Positions 38,534 through 46,364 of a stretch of 64,000 bases of DNA are shown one piece after another. Source of the DNA: PoT sp049331405 (GTDB taxonomy: Bacteria; Planctomycetota; Planctomycetia; Isosphaerales; Isosphaeraceae). The stretch spans positions 806,001 to 870,000 of the forward strand of contig NZ_CP186274.1 in assembly GCF_049331405.1 (NCBI RefSeq), in the 5' to 3' direction. The first letter of the stretch is position 1. Each line of letters begins with the position of its first letter. The notes under the pieces were generated by a model. The model was not told the DNA's origin and made no database searches. It saw only the letters and a program-made list of their open reading frames with translations. Position numbers and translations under genes: made by a program.

Positions 38534-40999
38534 TTACTTCGAAGGAGACGGGGCCGGCTTCGCAGTTTTGCCGTCGAGTGTGGCGTTGATCGGAATATAG
38601 GTGGCCATCTCGATCCGAGCCGCTCTCTTGTTGACAGGTGAGGGGATCCTGTCGATGATTCTCGAGGCCTCTTCGGTTTCTCCGTTTTGCAAAAGCGTGG
38701 GAATCAGTGGAAGTAGAGCATGTTCCTGCAGAACCTCGTCCTCGAGCGACTCGATCGTTTTGAAGGCGGTTGGTAAGTCTCCCAACATCGCCTGAATATT
38801 GGCCAACTGTGACACGGCCTGCATTTGCAGATCGAAGTTGGGCCGGTTTGCAGGCTGTGGGTTCTCTCTCGCCTGCTGTAGATTCCTCTCGGCAGCCGCC
38901 AGGGCCTCGTGCAAGCTCAGTCCTGCCGCCTTACGGTCTCCCGCTTTCTTCTGGATGCTCGCGATCGAAAGCCAGGATTGTATGAGATACGAATGAGAAG
39001 AGCGGTGACTTATTGTCTTGAAAACATCGATAACTGAAAGTATTCCCTGGATATCCTCAGCATCTTTGAAGATGTCGCCGGCCCTTGAGAGTGGGTGTGG
39101 TTGGCTCTCAGGCGCTTGGATCGTCTTCACGATCTCGATGATTTTCCTGGCTGAGGCCTTGGCTTCGTCTTTCTTGCCAGCTTTGAATTGTGCGGTGCCA
39201 ATCTCTGCGAAGCAAAGGGCTTCATTAAATTTCGCGCTATCGACGTACAGTGATGACTTCGGAGCCATGAGATCGGCTTCATAGATCTTTGCCGTCGTGA
39301 TCGCCTCTTCGAAGAGGCCTAGCCTCGCCTGTGTCTTGACGACATCAGGGACGAAAAAATCCGAAGTCCTGCCGCGATTCGCACGTTTCGCGAGTTGGAT
39401 GGCCTTCGCGAGTACCTGCTTGGCGTCGTCCCCGTCCTCGACTTGGAGTGCCGTCACGACCCCGATTGCCAGTGAGGTTTTCTTGTTCAAGCTATAATTC
39501 CAATCAAGTAGCCGAAAATAATTCGTGGAGAATATTTTCTCGATCGTCTTGGCCGGACCGAACTCATGGGCATCCAGGCGTACCAGATCCACATCGTGGA
39601 ATTCCGTCCCTCCCTGTTGCTGCTGCATCACCTGCAAGAATTGCCGATAGGCCAGGATGCTTTCTCTTGCGGATTTTCGTCCTTCGGTCCTGATTTGCGG
39701 TTCGACAAAGTTGAGCCAGTGGTTAAATTGCTGCGTTTGGGGCCGGATGGCCTGGATGATCGGGATGGCTTCCGAATAGGTTCGCTGGGCACGCGTATGT
39801 TCTCCTAACTCGCCCAGAGAGTTGGCGATGAGCACGATAGGATGAGGGATCAGGTTCACCTTGTCGGGAGGGATTTCCTTGGCGGCGAGGATAGCTCGCT
39901 CGAAGGTTTCAAGCCCTCCTCGTCGGTCTCCTCGCCGATAGCGAGTGTGGGCGATGCGGAGCAGGTCCCTCGCCTTAGTGGTAGGATCTTCCGAGGCTTC
40001 CGCCGCGGTGACGCCTTCCCGAATCGTCTCGTCGTAATACGTTGAGGTTTGAACGGGAGGCGGCACCTTTTCCGCAGGGAACTTGGGCGTTGCCTGACGG
40101 CGAGGCATGTCATCGACCGGTGCCGAAGAGTTCCGAAAGTAGGTGACCCCACCAAGTGCGGCAGAGGCCCCGAGGAGCACGATCACTGCGAGTGTCGATA
40201 GACGAGCGATGGTCATTGGCGTGAGTATTCCTTCGGCCAGAGTGATCGCGGGCACGCTGAGGTGCGTACCTGCGACCGCGTGCCCGATGAATGCCGAGGC
40301 CGATTGGACGGTGCTCCCGATGAGGCTCGGGGGCAGTGCGGCCGAGGCCGATGGGGGGGATAAACCGGCGGCGAGCAGGCCTGCGGGCAGGGCGAGGCCT
40401 CGGCGGCCGAGGCGTCGCTTGAGGATGTCACGAGCCCGAGAAAGGCGAACCTTGACGGTGCCCACGGGCCATTGCAGATCCAGGGCGGCTTGCTCGCTGG
40501 TGCGGCCTTCGAGGTAGCAGAGGATGACGGGGGCGCCGTATTTGTCGGGGAGGCGGCGGATCTCGTCGCGGAGGATGTCGCCGAGGTCGAAGTCGGATGG
40601 CAGGTCGTGACGCACCTCGTCCGCCCTCCGCGCGAGGCCGTGGGATTCGTGCTTGCGCCGGCGGGCGGCGTCGACCCTGGCCCTGGCCGCGACGCGCGTG
40701 GCGACGCCGAAGAGCCAACTCGCGATGGAGTCGCGCTTCCTGATCGATGCTGCCTTGCGGGCGAGGACGAGGAACGTGGCCTGGAAAGCATCCTCGGCGT
40801 CGTGCTGGTTTGAGAGCGAACTCTTACAGACGCGCAGGACCATCGGGCCGTGGCGCTCGACGAGGGTCTCGAAGGCGACGGGGTCGCGGTCCGAGGCGAA
40901 CAGTTCGAGGAGTCGGCCGTCGTCGATGTGCTCGGTCGTCCCCGGGCCGAAGAGCGTCTCCAGGTCTTTCGAGAGGGTCCCCAACCGTTCGTTGGCCAT
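38534..40999 (-). CDS. ECF sigma factor fused to a membrane helix and TPR-like domain (copy 2)
   Basis: The product has 821 residues and the same layout as the next gene downstream. The two N-termini are nearly identical (MANERLGTLSKDLETLFGPG and MANVRSSALSKDLETLFGSG). Region 2 has HDAEDAFQATFLVLARKAAS and region 4 WPVGTVKVRLSRARDILKRR. The membrane helix is about ARLSTLAVIVLLGASAALGG. The tail starts YYDETIREGVTAAEASEDPT and keeps TPR-like segments (ARDLLRIAHTRYRRGDRRGG), but is more diverged from copy 1 than the sigma part, and richer in Lys and Ile. The C-termini are again alike (RIEMATYIPINATLDGKTAK and CIEMAIQVPINATLDGKATE). The pair arose by tandem duplication. Confidence 0.9.
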   Translation of the reverse strand: MANERLGTLSKDLETLFGPGTTEHIDDGRLLELFASDRDPVAFETLVERHGPMVLRVCKSSLSNQHDAEDAFQATFLVLARKAASIRKRDSIASWLFGVATRVAARARVDAARRRKHESHGLARRADEVRHDLPSDFDLGDILRDEIRRLPDKYGAPVILCYLEGRTSEQAALDLQWPVGTVKVRLSRARDILKRRLGRRGLALPAGLLAAGLSPPSASAALPPSLIGSTVQSASAFIGHAVAGTHLSVPAITLAEGILTPMTIARLSTLAVIVLLGASAALGGVTYFRNSSAPVDDMPRRQATPKFPAEKVPPPVQTSTYYDETIREGVTAAEASEDPTTKARDLLRIAHTRYRRGDRRGGLETFERAILAAKEIPPDKVNLIPHPIVLIANSLGELGEHTRAQRTYSEAIPIIQAIRPQTQQFNHWLNFVEPQIRTEGRKSARESILAYRQFLQVMQQQQGGTEFHDVDLVRLDAHEFGPAKTIEKIFSTNYFRLLDWNYSLNKKTSLAIGVVTALQVEDGDDAKQVLAKAIQLAKRANRGRTSDFFVPDVVKTQARLGLFEEAITTAKIYEADLMAPKSSLYVDSAKFNEALCFAEIGTAQFKAGKKDEAKASARKIIEIVKTIQAPESQPHPLSRAGDIFKDAEDIQGILSVIDVFKTISHRSSHSYLIQSWLSIASIQKKAGDRKAAGLSLHEALAAAERNLQQARENPQPANRPNFDLQMQAVSQLANIQAMLGDLPTAFKTIESLEDEVLQEHALLPLIPTLLQNGETEEASRIIDRIPSPVNKRAARIEMATYIPINATLDGKTAKPAPSPSK

Positions 41000-41224
41000 C
41001 GCTGAATTTCCTCGGCCTGTGATCGAACCACGCCGATAGTGACGCTCGAATCGGAGCCGGTTTCAAGATTCTGGCCGGGGCGTCGCGATTGCCCGGCGAA
41101 AGCCTGTGATAACGGAGACATTGCCAGGCGGGACTGCGCCTGGCACAATAGGCCGATCGAGACGATTCCGAAGCGTCTCAGCTCGCCCCCGCCTCCATGG
41201 CCCCACACGGAGCAAAGGCCCCTT

Positions 41225-42511
41225 ATGCGCGACTCCCATCCCAGCCGTCGCTCGTTCGTCAAGCAATCCGCCGCCACCGTGACCGCCGCCGCTGCCGCGG
41301 CCCAGATGACCCTGATGACGACCGCCCACGCCGCCTCCGGGAGCGACACGCTCCGCGTCGGCCTGGTCGGTTGCGGCGGACGTGGCACCGGCGCGGCCGA
41401 GCAGGCCCTCTCGGCCGACCAGAATGTCAAGCTCGTGGCGATGGCCGACGCGTTCCAGGATCGCCTCGACGACAGCCTCGCGACGCTGAAGTCGTCCCCC
41501 GTCTCGGGCCGGGTCGACGTCCCCAAGGATCGGCAGTTCGTCGGCTTCGACGCCTTCAAGAACGTCATCGACCAGGTCGACGTCGTCCTGCTCACCAGCA
41601 CCCCGCACTTCCGCCCGATCCACATGGCCTACGCCGTGGAGAAGGGCGTCCACATGTTCGTCGAGAAGCCGGTCGCGACCGACGCCCCCGGCGTCCGCTC
41701 GGTCCTCGAGTCTTGCGAGATCGCCAAGAAGAAGAACCTCTCCGTCGTCTCGGGCCTCTGCTGGCGGTACTTCAACCCGAGGCGCGAGACCGTCAAGCGC
41801 GTGATGGACGGGGCCATCGGCGACATCGTGGCCATCGAGACCACATACAATTCGGGCGGCGTCTGGGAGCCCCGGGCCACCCGCGAGCAGGTCAGCAGCG
41901 ACATGGAGTACCAGATGAAGAACTGGTACTACTACACCTGGCTCAGCGGCGACCACATCGTCGAGCAGGCCGTGCACGGCATCGACACGATGGGCTGGGT
42001 GCTCGGCGACCAGCCGCCGGTCCGCTGCTGGGGCTCCGGCGGCCGACAGGTCCGCACCGAGCCGCAGTACGGCAACATCTACGACCACTTCTCGATCGTC
42101 TACGAGTACCCGAACAACGTCCGCGGCTACCACAACTGCCGGCACTGGCGCGACACCGCCTACCAGACCAAGGACTACGTCCTCGGCTCCAAGGGGACGT
42201 GCGACATCTTCGGCAAGCGCATCAGCGGGCCGAACGCCTGGCGCTATCGCGGTAGCGAAAACAACATGTATCAGACCGAGCATGACGAGTTCTTCGCCTC
42301 GATCCGCGCGGCCAAGCCGATCCAGGGGGGCCAGTACGCCGCCTGGAGCACCGTGCTCGCCCTGATGGGACGCATGGCCGCCTACACCGGCGAGGTCATC
42401 ACCTGGGAGCAGGCCCTCAACTCCAAGGAGAGCCTCGCCCCCGCCCAGTATGCCTGGGGCGCGGCCCCGCAGGTCCCCGTCGCCAAGCCGGGCGTCACCA
42501 AGTTCGTCTGA
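41225..42511 (+). CDS. Tat-exported Gfo/Idh/MocA-family oxidoreductase
   Basis: The product has 428 residues. The N-terminus SRRSFVKQSAATVTAAAAAA is a twin-arginine signal, so it is folded with its cofactor before export. The Rossmann motif is LRVGLVGCGGRGTGAAEQAL (about 43-62), and the family EKP motif is FVEKPVATDAPG (Glu147-Pro149). The C-terminal part includes HIVEQAVHGIDTMGWVLGD. Such proteins oxidise or reduce sugars or related polyols with NAD(P); the planctomycete exported forms are numerous and mostly untested. The start is ATG 41225; the frame upstream to 41039 lies in the divergent promoter region shared with the ECF-TPR gene. Confidence 0.93.
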   Translation: MRDSHPSRRSFVKQSAATVTAAAAAAQMTLMTTAHAASGSDTLRVGLVGCGGRGTGAAEQALSADQNVKLVAMADAFQDRLDDSLATLKSSPVSGRVDVPKDRQFVGFDAFKNVIDQVDVVLLTSTPHFRPIHMAYAVEKGVHMFVEKPVATDAPGVRSVLESCEIAKKKNLSVVSGLCWRYFNPRRETVKRVMDGAIGDIVAIETTYNSGGVWEPRATREQVSSDMEYQMKNWYYYTWLSGDHIVEQAVHGIDTMGWVLGDQPPVRCWGSGGRQVRTEPQYGNIYDHFSIVYEYPNNVRGYHNCRHWRDTAYQTKDYVLGSKGTCDIFGKRISGPNAWRYRGSENNMYQTEHDEFFASIRAAKPIQGGQYAAWSTVLALMGRMAAYTGEVITWEQALNSKESLAPAQYAWGAAPQVPVAKPGVTKFV

Positions 42512-42564
42512 TCGCCAGACGCCCTCCTCACCGGCCCGGTCGACCCGGGCCGTCGGATCGGCAA

Positions 42565-42612
42565 AAACCTTCGGGCCGGGCTCGCCATCGCGAGACCGGC
42601 CCGATTTGCTTT
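42565..42612. terminator. Two-way terminator between convergent genes
   Basis: TCGGGCCGG (42571-42579) pairs with CCGGCCCGA (42596-42604), and the loop itself folds (CTCG with CGAG). On the plus strand TTTGCTTTG follows, and on the minus strand AGGTTTTTG follows. It sits between the stop of the oxidoreductase and that of the GspF-like gene and should serve both. A second GC hairpin (GGCCCGG, TCGAC loop, CCGGGCC) lies just before it. Confidence 0.75.
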
Positions 42613-42667
42613 GACGGGATCATCCCTGGATATGATCGGGCACGAATCCGTCGGGCCTCCCGGCGCG

Positions 42668-43885
42668 TCATTTCACGGGGATATCCCCGAGCTTCGTGAG
42701 GAGGGTGACGAGCGGGGAGAAATAGGCCACGGCCATGAGCAGTGCGACTCCCCCCAGGACGAGCACGACGACGTCCGAGACGGCGTGGAGCCCGATCCGC
42801 AGGCGGTATTCGAATCGTCGCTCATTGGCGTCGGCGAGCTGCCGCATCGCCCAGCCGAGGTTCCCGACGCGGTCGGCCGAGTCGAGCAAGGTGTGGTCGG
42901 CGGGGCGGATCAGCTTCCGCTTCTCGAGCGCCTCCCAGCAGGGCACGCCCCGCACCAGGTCCTCGAGGACCAGTTCGAGCCGGCCCCGGACCCATCGCGA
43001 AGGGTAGTATCGGGCCAACGACGCGACCCCGCCCGAAAGGGGCCGTTCGGCCTCGACGACCCAGGCCAGGAAGCGGAGGATCTTCGCGCCATGCCTGGAC
43101 GGGAAGAACCGATCCAGGATGGGGATGCCGTCCTGCCAGCCCCGCGCCAGGGCCAGGGGGACGAGCATCAGGAGGAACGCCTCGGCGACGATCGCCAGTA
43201 GGAGGAAAGGGGCTCCCTGAGCGGACGCGGCGAAATGGCTCGCGCGGACCACGAACACCGTCACCGCGGGCAGGTCGACCCCGAAGTCGAAGAAGATTGC
43301 CTCGAACTTCGGCATGATGAAGTAGAGCAGGAACCAGCTGATGACCTGGATGGCGACGAAGAGGAACAGGAAGTAGGACAACCTCGCCCCGACCATGAAT
43401 TGCAGCGGGCGTCGGAGGGCGACCCCCGCGGCCGTCTCCCGGAGCGCGGGGGCCAGGCGGTTGGCCTCCCAGCCTCCTCGGATGAACAACGTGGTCCCTC
43501 GCGGTAAGACCCCCGGCGTCAGGTTGATCGCATCGGGGAGCGGGGCCCCCGCATCCATCAGCCTCGCCAGGCGCCGGAGCTTCTGCGAATACTCGCCGAT
43601 GTCGTCGCCCGCCAGGCTTTCGAGCGTCCCCGACAGCGGGATCCCCTGTTCGGCCGCCAGGGCGAGGGCCCAGAGCGTCGACTGACGTCGCGACTCTCGC
43701 CAGCGGATCAAGGAGTAGATCACCGACCCGACCATCATGACGAGCCCGAAAAGGATCAGGCCCACCAGCGGGAAGAGGATCGACAGCAGGAGCCCGCAGA
43801 GCGCCGCGAAGGCCAGGGCCGCGATCAGGAGCGCGCGGAGCAGCGTATCCGTGCCCGAGGACTTCACCGTTTCATCCGTCGACAT
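42668..43885 (-). CDS. GspF/PilC-like inner-membrane protein (T2SS F family)
   Basis: The product has 405 residues. Two copies of the type II secretion F domain can be seen: WALALAAEQGIPLSGTLESL with LRRLARLMDAGAPLPDAINL, and FLAWVVEAERPLSGGVASLA with LEDLVRGVPCWEALEKRKLI. Membrane helices lie at about 16-58, 168-195, 222-245 and 372-395. The usual role is the platform of a type II secretion or type IV pilus machine. No GspE, GspG or GspD gene lies nearby, and two N-terminal helices (LLRALLIAALAFAALCGLLL) are additional to the classical three. It starts at ATG 43885, about 30 bases downstream of a paired dyad. Confidence 0.88.
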   Translation of the reverse strand: MSTDETVKSSGTDTLLRALLIAALAFAALCGLLLSILFPLVGLILFGLVMMVGSVIYSLIRWRESRRQSTLWALALAAEQGIPLSGTLESLAGDDIGEYSQKLRRLARLMDAGAPLPDAINLTPGVLPRGTTLFIRGGWEANRLAPALRETAAGVALRRPLQFMVGARLSYFLFLFVAIQVISWFLLYFIMPKFEAIFFDFGVDLPAVTVFVVRASHFAASAQGAPFLLLAIVAEAFLLMLVPLALARGWQDGIPILDRFFPSRHGAKILRFLAWVVEAERPLSGGVASLARYYPSRWVRGRLELVLEDLVRGVPCWEALEKRKLIRPADHTLLDSADRVGNLGWAMRQLADANERRFEYRLRIGLHAVSDVVVLVLGGVALLMAVAYFSPLVTLLTKLGDIPVK

Positions 43886-43915
43886 GAGCCCTGTCCCCGA
43901 GTTGGCATGGTCCGA

Positions 43916-43943
43916 GACAATTGTCTGTTATTAGACAGTTGTC
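43916..43943. promoter_or_regulatory. Paired GACA-TTGTC dyads, candidate operator in a divergent promoter region
   Basis: GACAATTGTC (43916-43925) is a perfect palindrome and GACAGTTGTC (43934-43943) a near-perfect one; their centres are 18 bases apart. Together they also form a 10-base stem with one mismatch around GTTATT. The block lies 31 bases upstream of the GspF-like start and 198 bases before the divergent ECF gene. The layout resembles sites of BlaI/MecI/CopY-type repressors (ACAnnTGT core); no such regulator is in the window. Confidence 0.55.
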
Positions 43944-44140
43944 ATAGGGTCTTGGCAAGTCGGAGCTGGGCGTCGCCCTGGAAATCGGCCCGGATTCGTT
44001 GCGACGTGGAGATTCGCAGGCGAAAGTCCGTTCTGATCTCATGAAAAATCGTCGGCCGAGAAATAAAACGGGAACGCGCGAGGCCGCTCGCGGCGTTTAC
44101 CCGTGAGATTTGCGGACGCCCGGCCGGGAAGCGAGGACAC

Positions 44141-44887
44141 ATGGGGGTCAAGAACAGCGGCGACATGCTCTTGCAACTGCGGGCGCTCCTCAACGCGGGG
44201 GCGATCGGCTCGCTCTCCGACGGCCAGTTGCTCGAGCGGTTTGCCGGAGGCCGCGGCGAGCCCAGGGAGCTGGCCTTTGCCGCACTGGTGGCTCGTCACG
44301 GGCCTTTCGTCCTGAGGGTTTGCCGGTCCGTGCTTCGTGACGAGGCCGCGACGGAGGACGCCTTCCAGGCGACGTTCCTGGCCCTGGCCCGCAAGGCCGG
44401 GTCGCTCCGGGGCCGGGACTCGCTGGCCCCCTGGCTGCATCAGGCGGCCTATCGTGCGGCGATCCACGACCGATCGATGACCATCAGGCGTCGTTCGCAC
44501 GAATTCGCGGCGGCCGCGCTCCGGGCCACATCGTCGACACCGCCGCACCAGGCCAATCACGACCTCGAGACGATCATCCACGAGGAGGTCGACCGCCTGC
44601 CGGGCCGCTTCCGGACGGCGGTGGTGCTCTGCGACCTCGAGGGCCGGACCCACGAGCAAGCGGCGCAACATCTGGGGTGCGCGGTCGGGACGGTCAAGAG
44701 CCGCCTCGCCCGGGGGCGGCAGCGGTTGCGAGGGCGGCTCGAGCGTCGAGGCCTGGCGCCGGGGCTTGCGCCCTGGCCCTGGCCGGTGGCGATGCCGCTC
44801 GTGCGGCCGTGCCGACGCCCCTGGCGGAGTCGACGGTGGCTTATGCAACGGCGGCGGGAGCCGTCCCGAGATCGATCGTCGTCATGA
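44141..44887 (+). CDS. ECF sigma factor, frame-broken from its membrane/HlyD-like tail
   Basis: The product has 248 residues as read. Region 2 lies at about 28-110 (EDAFQATFLALARKAGSLRG) and region 4 at about 145-200 (DRLPGRFRTAVVLCDLEGRT, CAVGTVKSRLARGRQRLRGR). After ERRGLAPG (about residue 208, base 44765) this frame turns to Trp/Pro/Arg-rich sequence (WPWPVAMPLVRPCRRPWRSR), which does not look natural. The neighbouring frame carries the expected continuation, ACALALAGGDAARAAVPTPL, then the anchor helix. One base gained or lost around 44755-44775 would restore a sigma-anchor-HlyD fusion. As written, its stop TGA overlaps the next ATG (ATGA). Confidence 0.8.
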   Translation: MGVKNSGDMLLQLRALLNAGAIGSLSDGQLLERFAGGRGEPRELAFAALVARHGPFVLRVCRSVLRDEAATEDAFQATFLALARKAGSLRGRDSLAPWLHQAAYRAAIHDRSMTIRRRSHEFAAAALRATSSTPPHQANHDLETIIHEEVDRLPGRFRTAVVLCDLEGRTHEQAAQHLGCAVGTVKSRLARGRQRLRGRLERRGLAPGLAPWPWPVAMPLVRPCRRPWRSRRWLMQRRREPSRDRSSS

Positions 44888-46071
44888 CCGAAGGAGTGTT
44901 GATATCCATGCTGCTACGCAAGATCAAACTCGCGGCCACGGCCGCAGGGGTCGTGGCCGTGATCGCGGCCGGTGCGGTGGCTCTCGCCCAGCCGGGGACC
45001 GCGCAGCCGAAGGATCCAGGCGGCGGGGCCAAGGGGGTCGAGCCGGCGAACTGGACGTACCACATCCTGGTCTCCCGCAAGGATGAGCCTCCGCGCAAGG
45101 TGGCGGTCGTCGAGATGATCGGGGACACGCCGATCCGCGTCGAAGCGCCGGGCGCGAGCATCCTCATCAGCCCCAGGGGCGACGAGGAGCGACGAGTCGG
45201 GGACGACGGGAAAGAGGCGGGGCCTTCCAGGGTTGATGGAGTCCGGGCTCGCCGCAAGATCATCCTCACCAACCCTCGCGTGATGGATGCCGATGTCGTC
45301 CAGCAATATGTCGCCCAGATTCACGCCCAACGCCACATCAACATCCGCGCACTCGAGAACGGGTTCATCCGCAAGATCGAGGTGAAGGAAGGCCAGGCGG
45401 TGAAGGAGGGCGATTTGATGATCGAGATCGAACCGCCTGCCAATAGGCCGAAACCGGCGGGCGACTTCGGCAAAATCGTCGCGCCCTTCGACGGCCTCGT
45501 CGGCAGCCTGAACGAGCAGGTCGGCGCCCTGGTCAAGGAGGGGGAAAACCTCACGGAGTTGTCGGACAACGGCGCAATCTGGGTCTATTTCAAGATGCCC
45601 GAGAGGCAGTATCTCGATTACATGGCCGAACGTGAAAAGCGCGAGGGGGACCGGGTCGAACTGGTGCTGGCGAACGGGGCGAGGTTCTCGCAGAACGGCA
45701 AGATCGGTGCGATCGAGGCCAATTTCGATGCCGCGACCGGGGCCATCGCCTTCCGCGCCGATTTCCCGAACCCCGATCGCGTCCTGCGCCACGGTCAGAC
45801 CGGCACCGTCCTGATCCACCACAAGATACCCGACGCCGTCGTCGTCCCCCAGCGTGCCACCTTCGAGATCCTCGACAAGCGTTACGTCTACGTCGTCGAC
45901 AAGGACGAAGTGGCGCATCAACGCGAGATCACCGTCAGTAACGAACTCGACGATCTCTTCGTCATCAAGAAGGGGGTCGGCGTGGGAGACCGGATCGTGC
46001 TCGACGGTATCCGCGAGGTTCGCGACGGCGAAAAGGTGGATACCGATCTTCGCCCCGCGAAGAAGAAGTGA
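44884..46071 (+). CDS. HlyD/RND-adaptor-like membrane-anchored protein lacking the helical hairpin
   Basis: The product has 395 residues from ATG 44884; an alternative ATG at 44908 has GAAGGAG upstream. A membrane helix spans about 15-35 (KLAATAAGVVAVIAAGAVAL). Two lipoyl half-motifs follow: IRALENGFIRKIEVKEGQAV (about 154-173) and IVAPFDGLVGSLNEQVGALV (about 198-217). Between them only about 13 residues remain where pump adaptors carry a long coiled-coil hairpin. Beta-barrel and membrane-proximal segments follow (VYFKMPERQY, RHGQTGTVLIHHKIPDAVVV, VVPQRATFEILDKRYVYVVD). It probably cannot reach a TolC-type channel, and no RND pump gene is adjacent. Open sense upstream in the same frame shows it was, or is, the tail of the ECF protein. 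Confidence 0.82.
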   Translation: MTEGVLISMLLRKIKLAATAAGVVAVIAAGAVALAQPGTAQPKDPGGGAKGVEPANWTYHILVSRKDEPPRKVAVVEMIGDTPIRVEAPGASILISPRGDEERRVGDDGKEAGPSRVDGVRARRKIILTNPRVMDADVVQQYVAQIHAQRHINIRALENGFIRKIEVKEGQAVKEGDLMIEIEPPANRPKPAGDFGKIVAPFDGLVGSLNEQVGALVKEGENLTELSDNGAIWVYFKMPERQYLDYMAEREKREGDRVELVLANGARFSQNGKIGAIEANFDAATGAIAFRADFPNPDRVLRHGQTGTVLIHHKIPDAVVVPQRATFEILDKRYVYVVDKDEVAHQREITVSNELDDLFVIKKGVGVGDRIVLDGIREVRDGEKVDTDLRPAKKK

Positions 46072-46285
46072 GAGGCACCGGGTGCATGTGCGAGGGTCGT
46101 CCACCACGCGAAGGAAGGATTCTCCCTCGAAGGGGAGGGCGGGGTTACGATGCCCTCGCGATGCCTGTGTCGCGAGCGATCCGGCCATGATCCACCTCCC
46201 TTCGGTGTAGCACTCCCGATCATGATCGTCTCGCGCTCTTGAGTCACAACACCGGCCGATCGCCCTCTATTCCGTGAGGGGCATC

Positions 46286-46317
46286 AAAAAACCCCGAAGG
46301 CCAAGAGGCCCTCGGGG
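46286..46317 (-). terminator. Rho-independent terminator of the beta-helix/FG-GAP gene
   Basis: On the minus strand the hairpin CCCCGAGGGCC, loop TCTT, GGCCTTCGGGG is followed directly by six T. It lies about 48 bases beyond the stop at 46365. This is the clearest intrinsic terminator in the window. Confidence 0.85.
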
Positions 46318-46364
46318 TCGGTCTTTGCAGGGTTGGCTTTCTCGCCGGATATTTCTGGCTGGCG

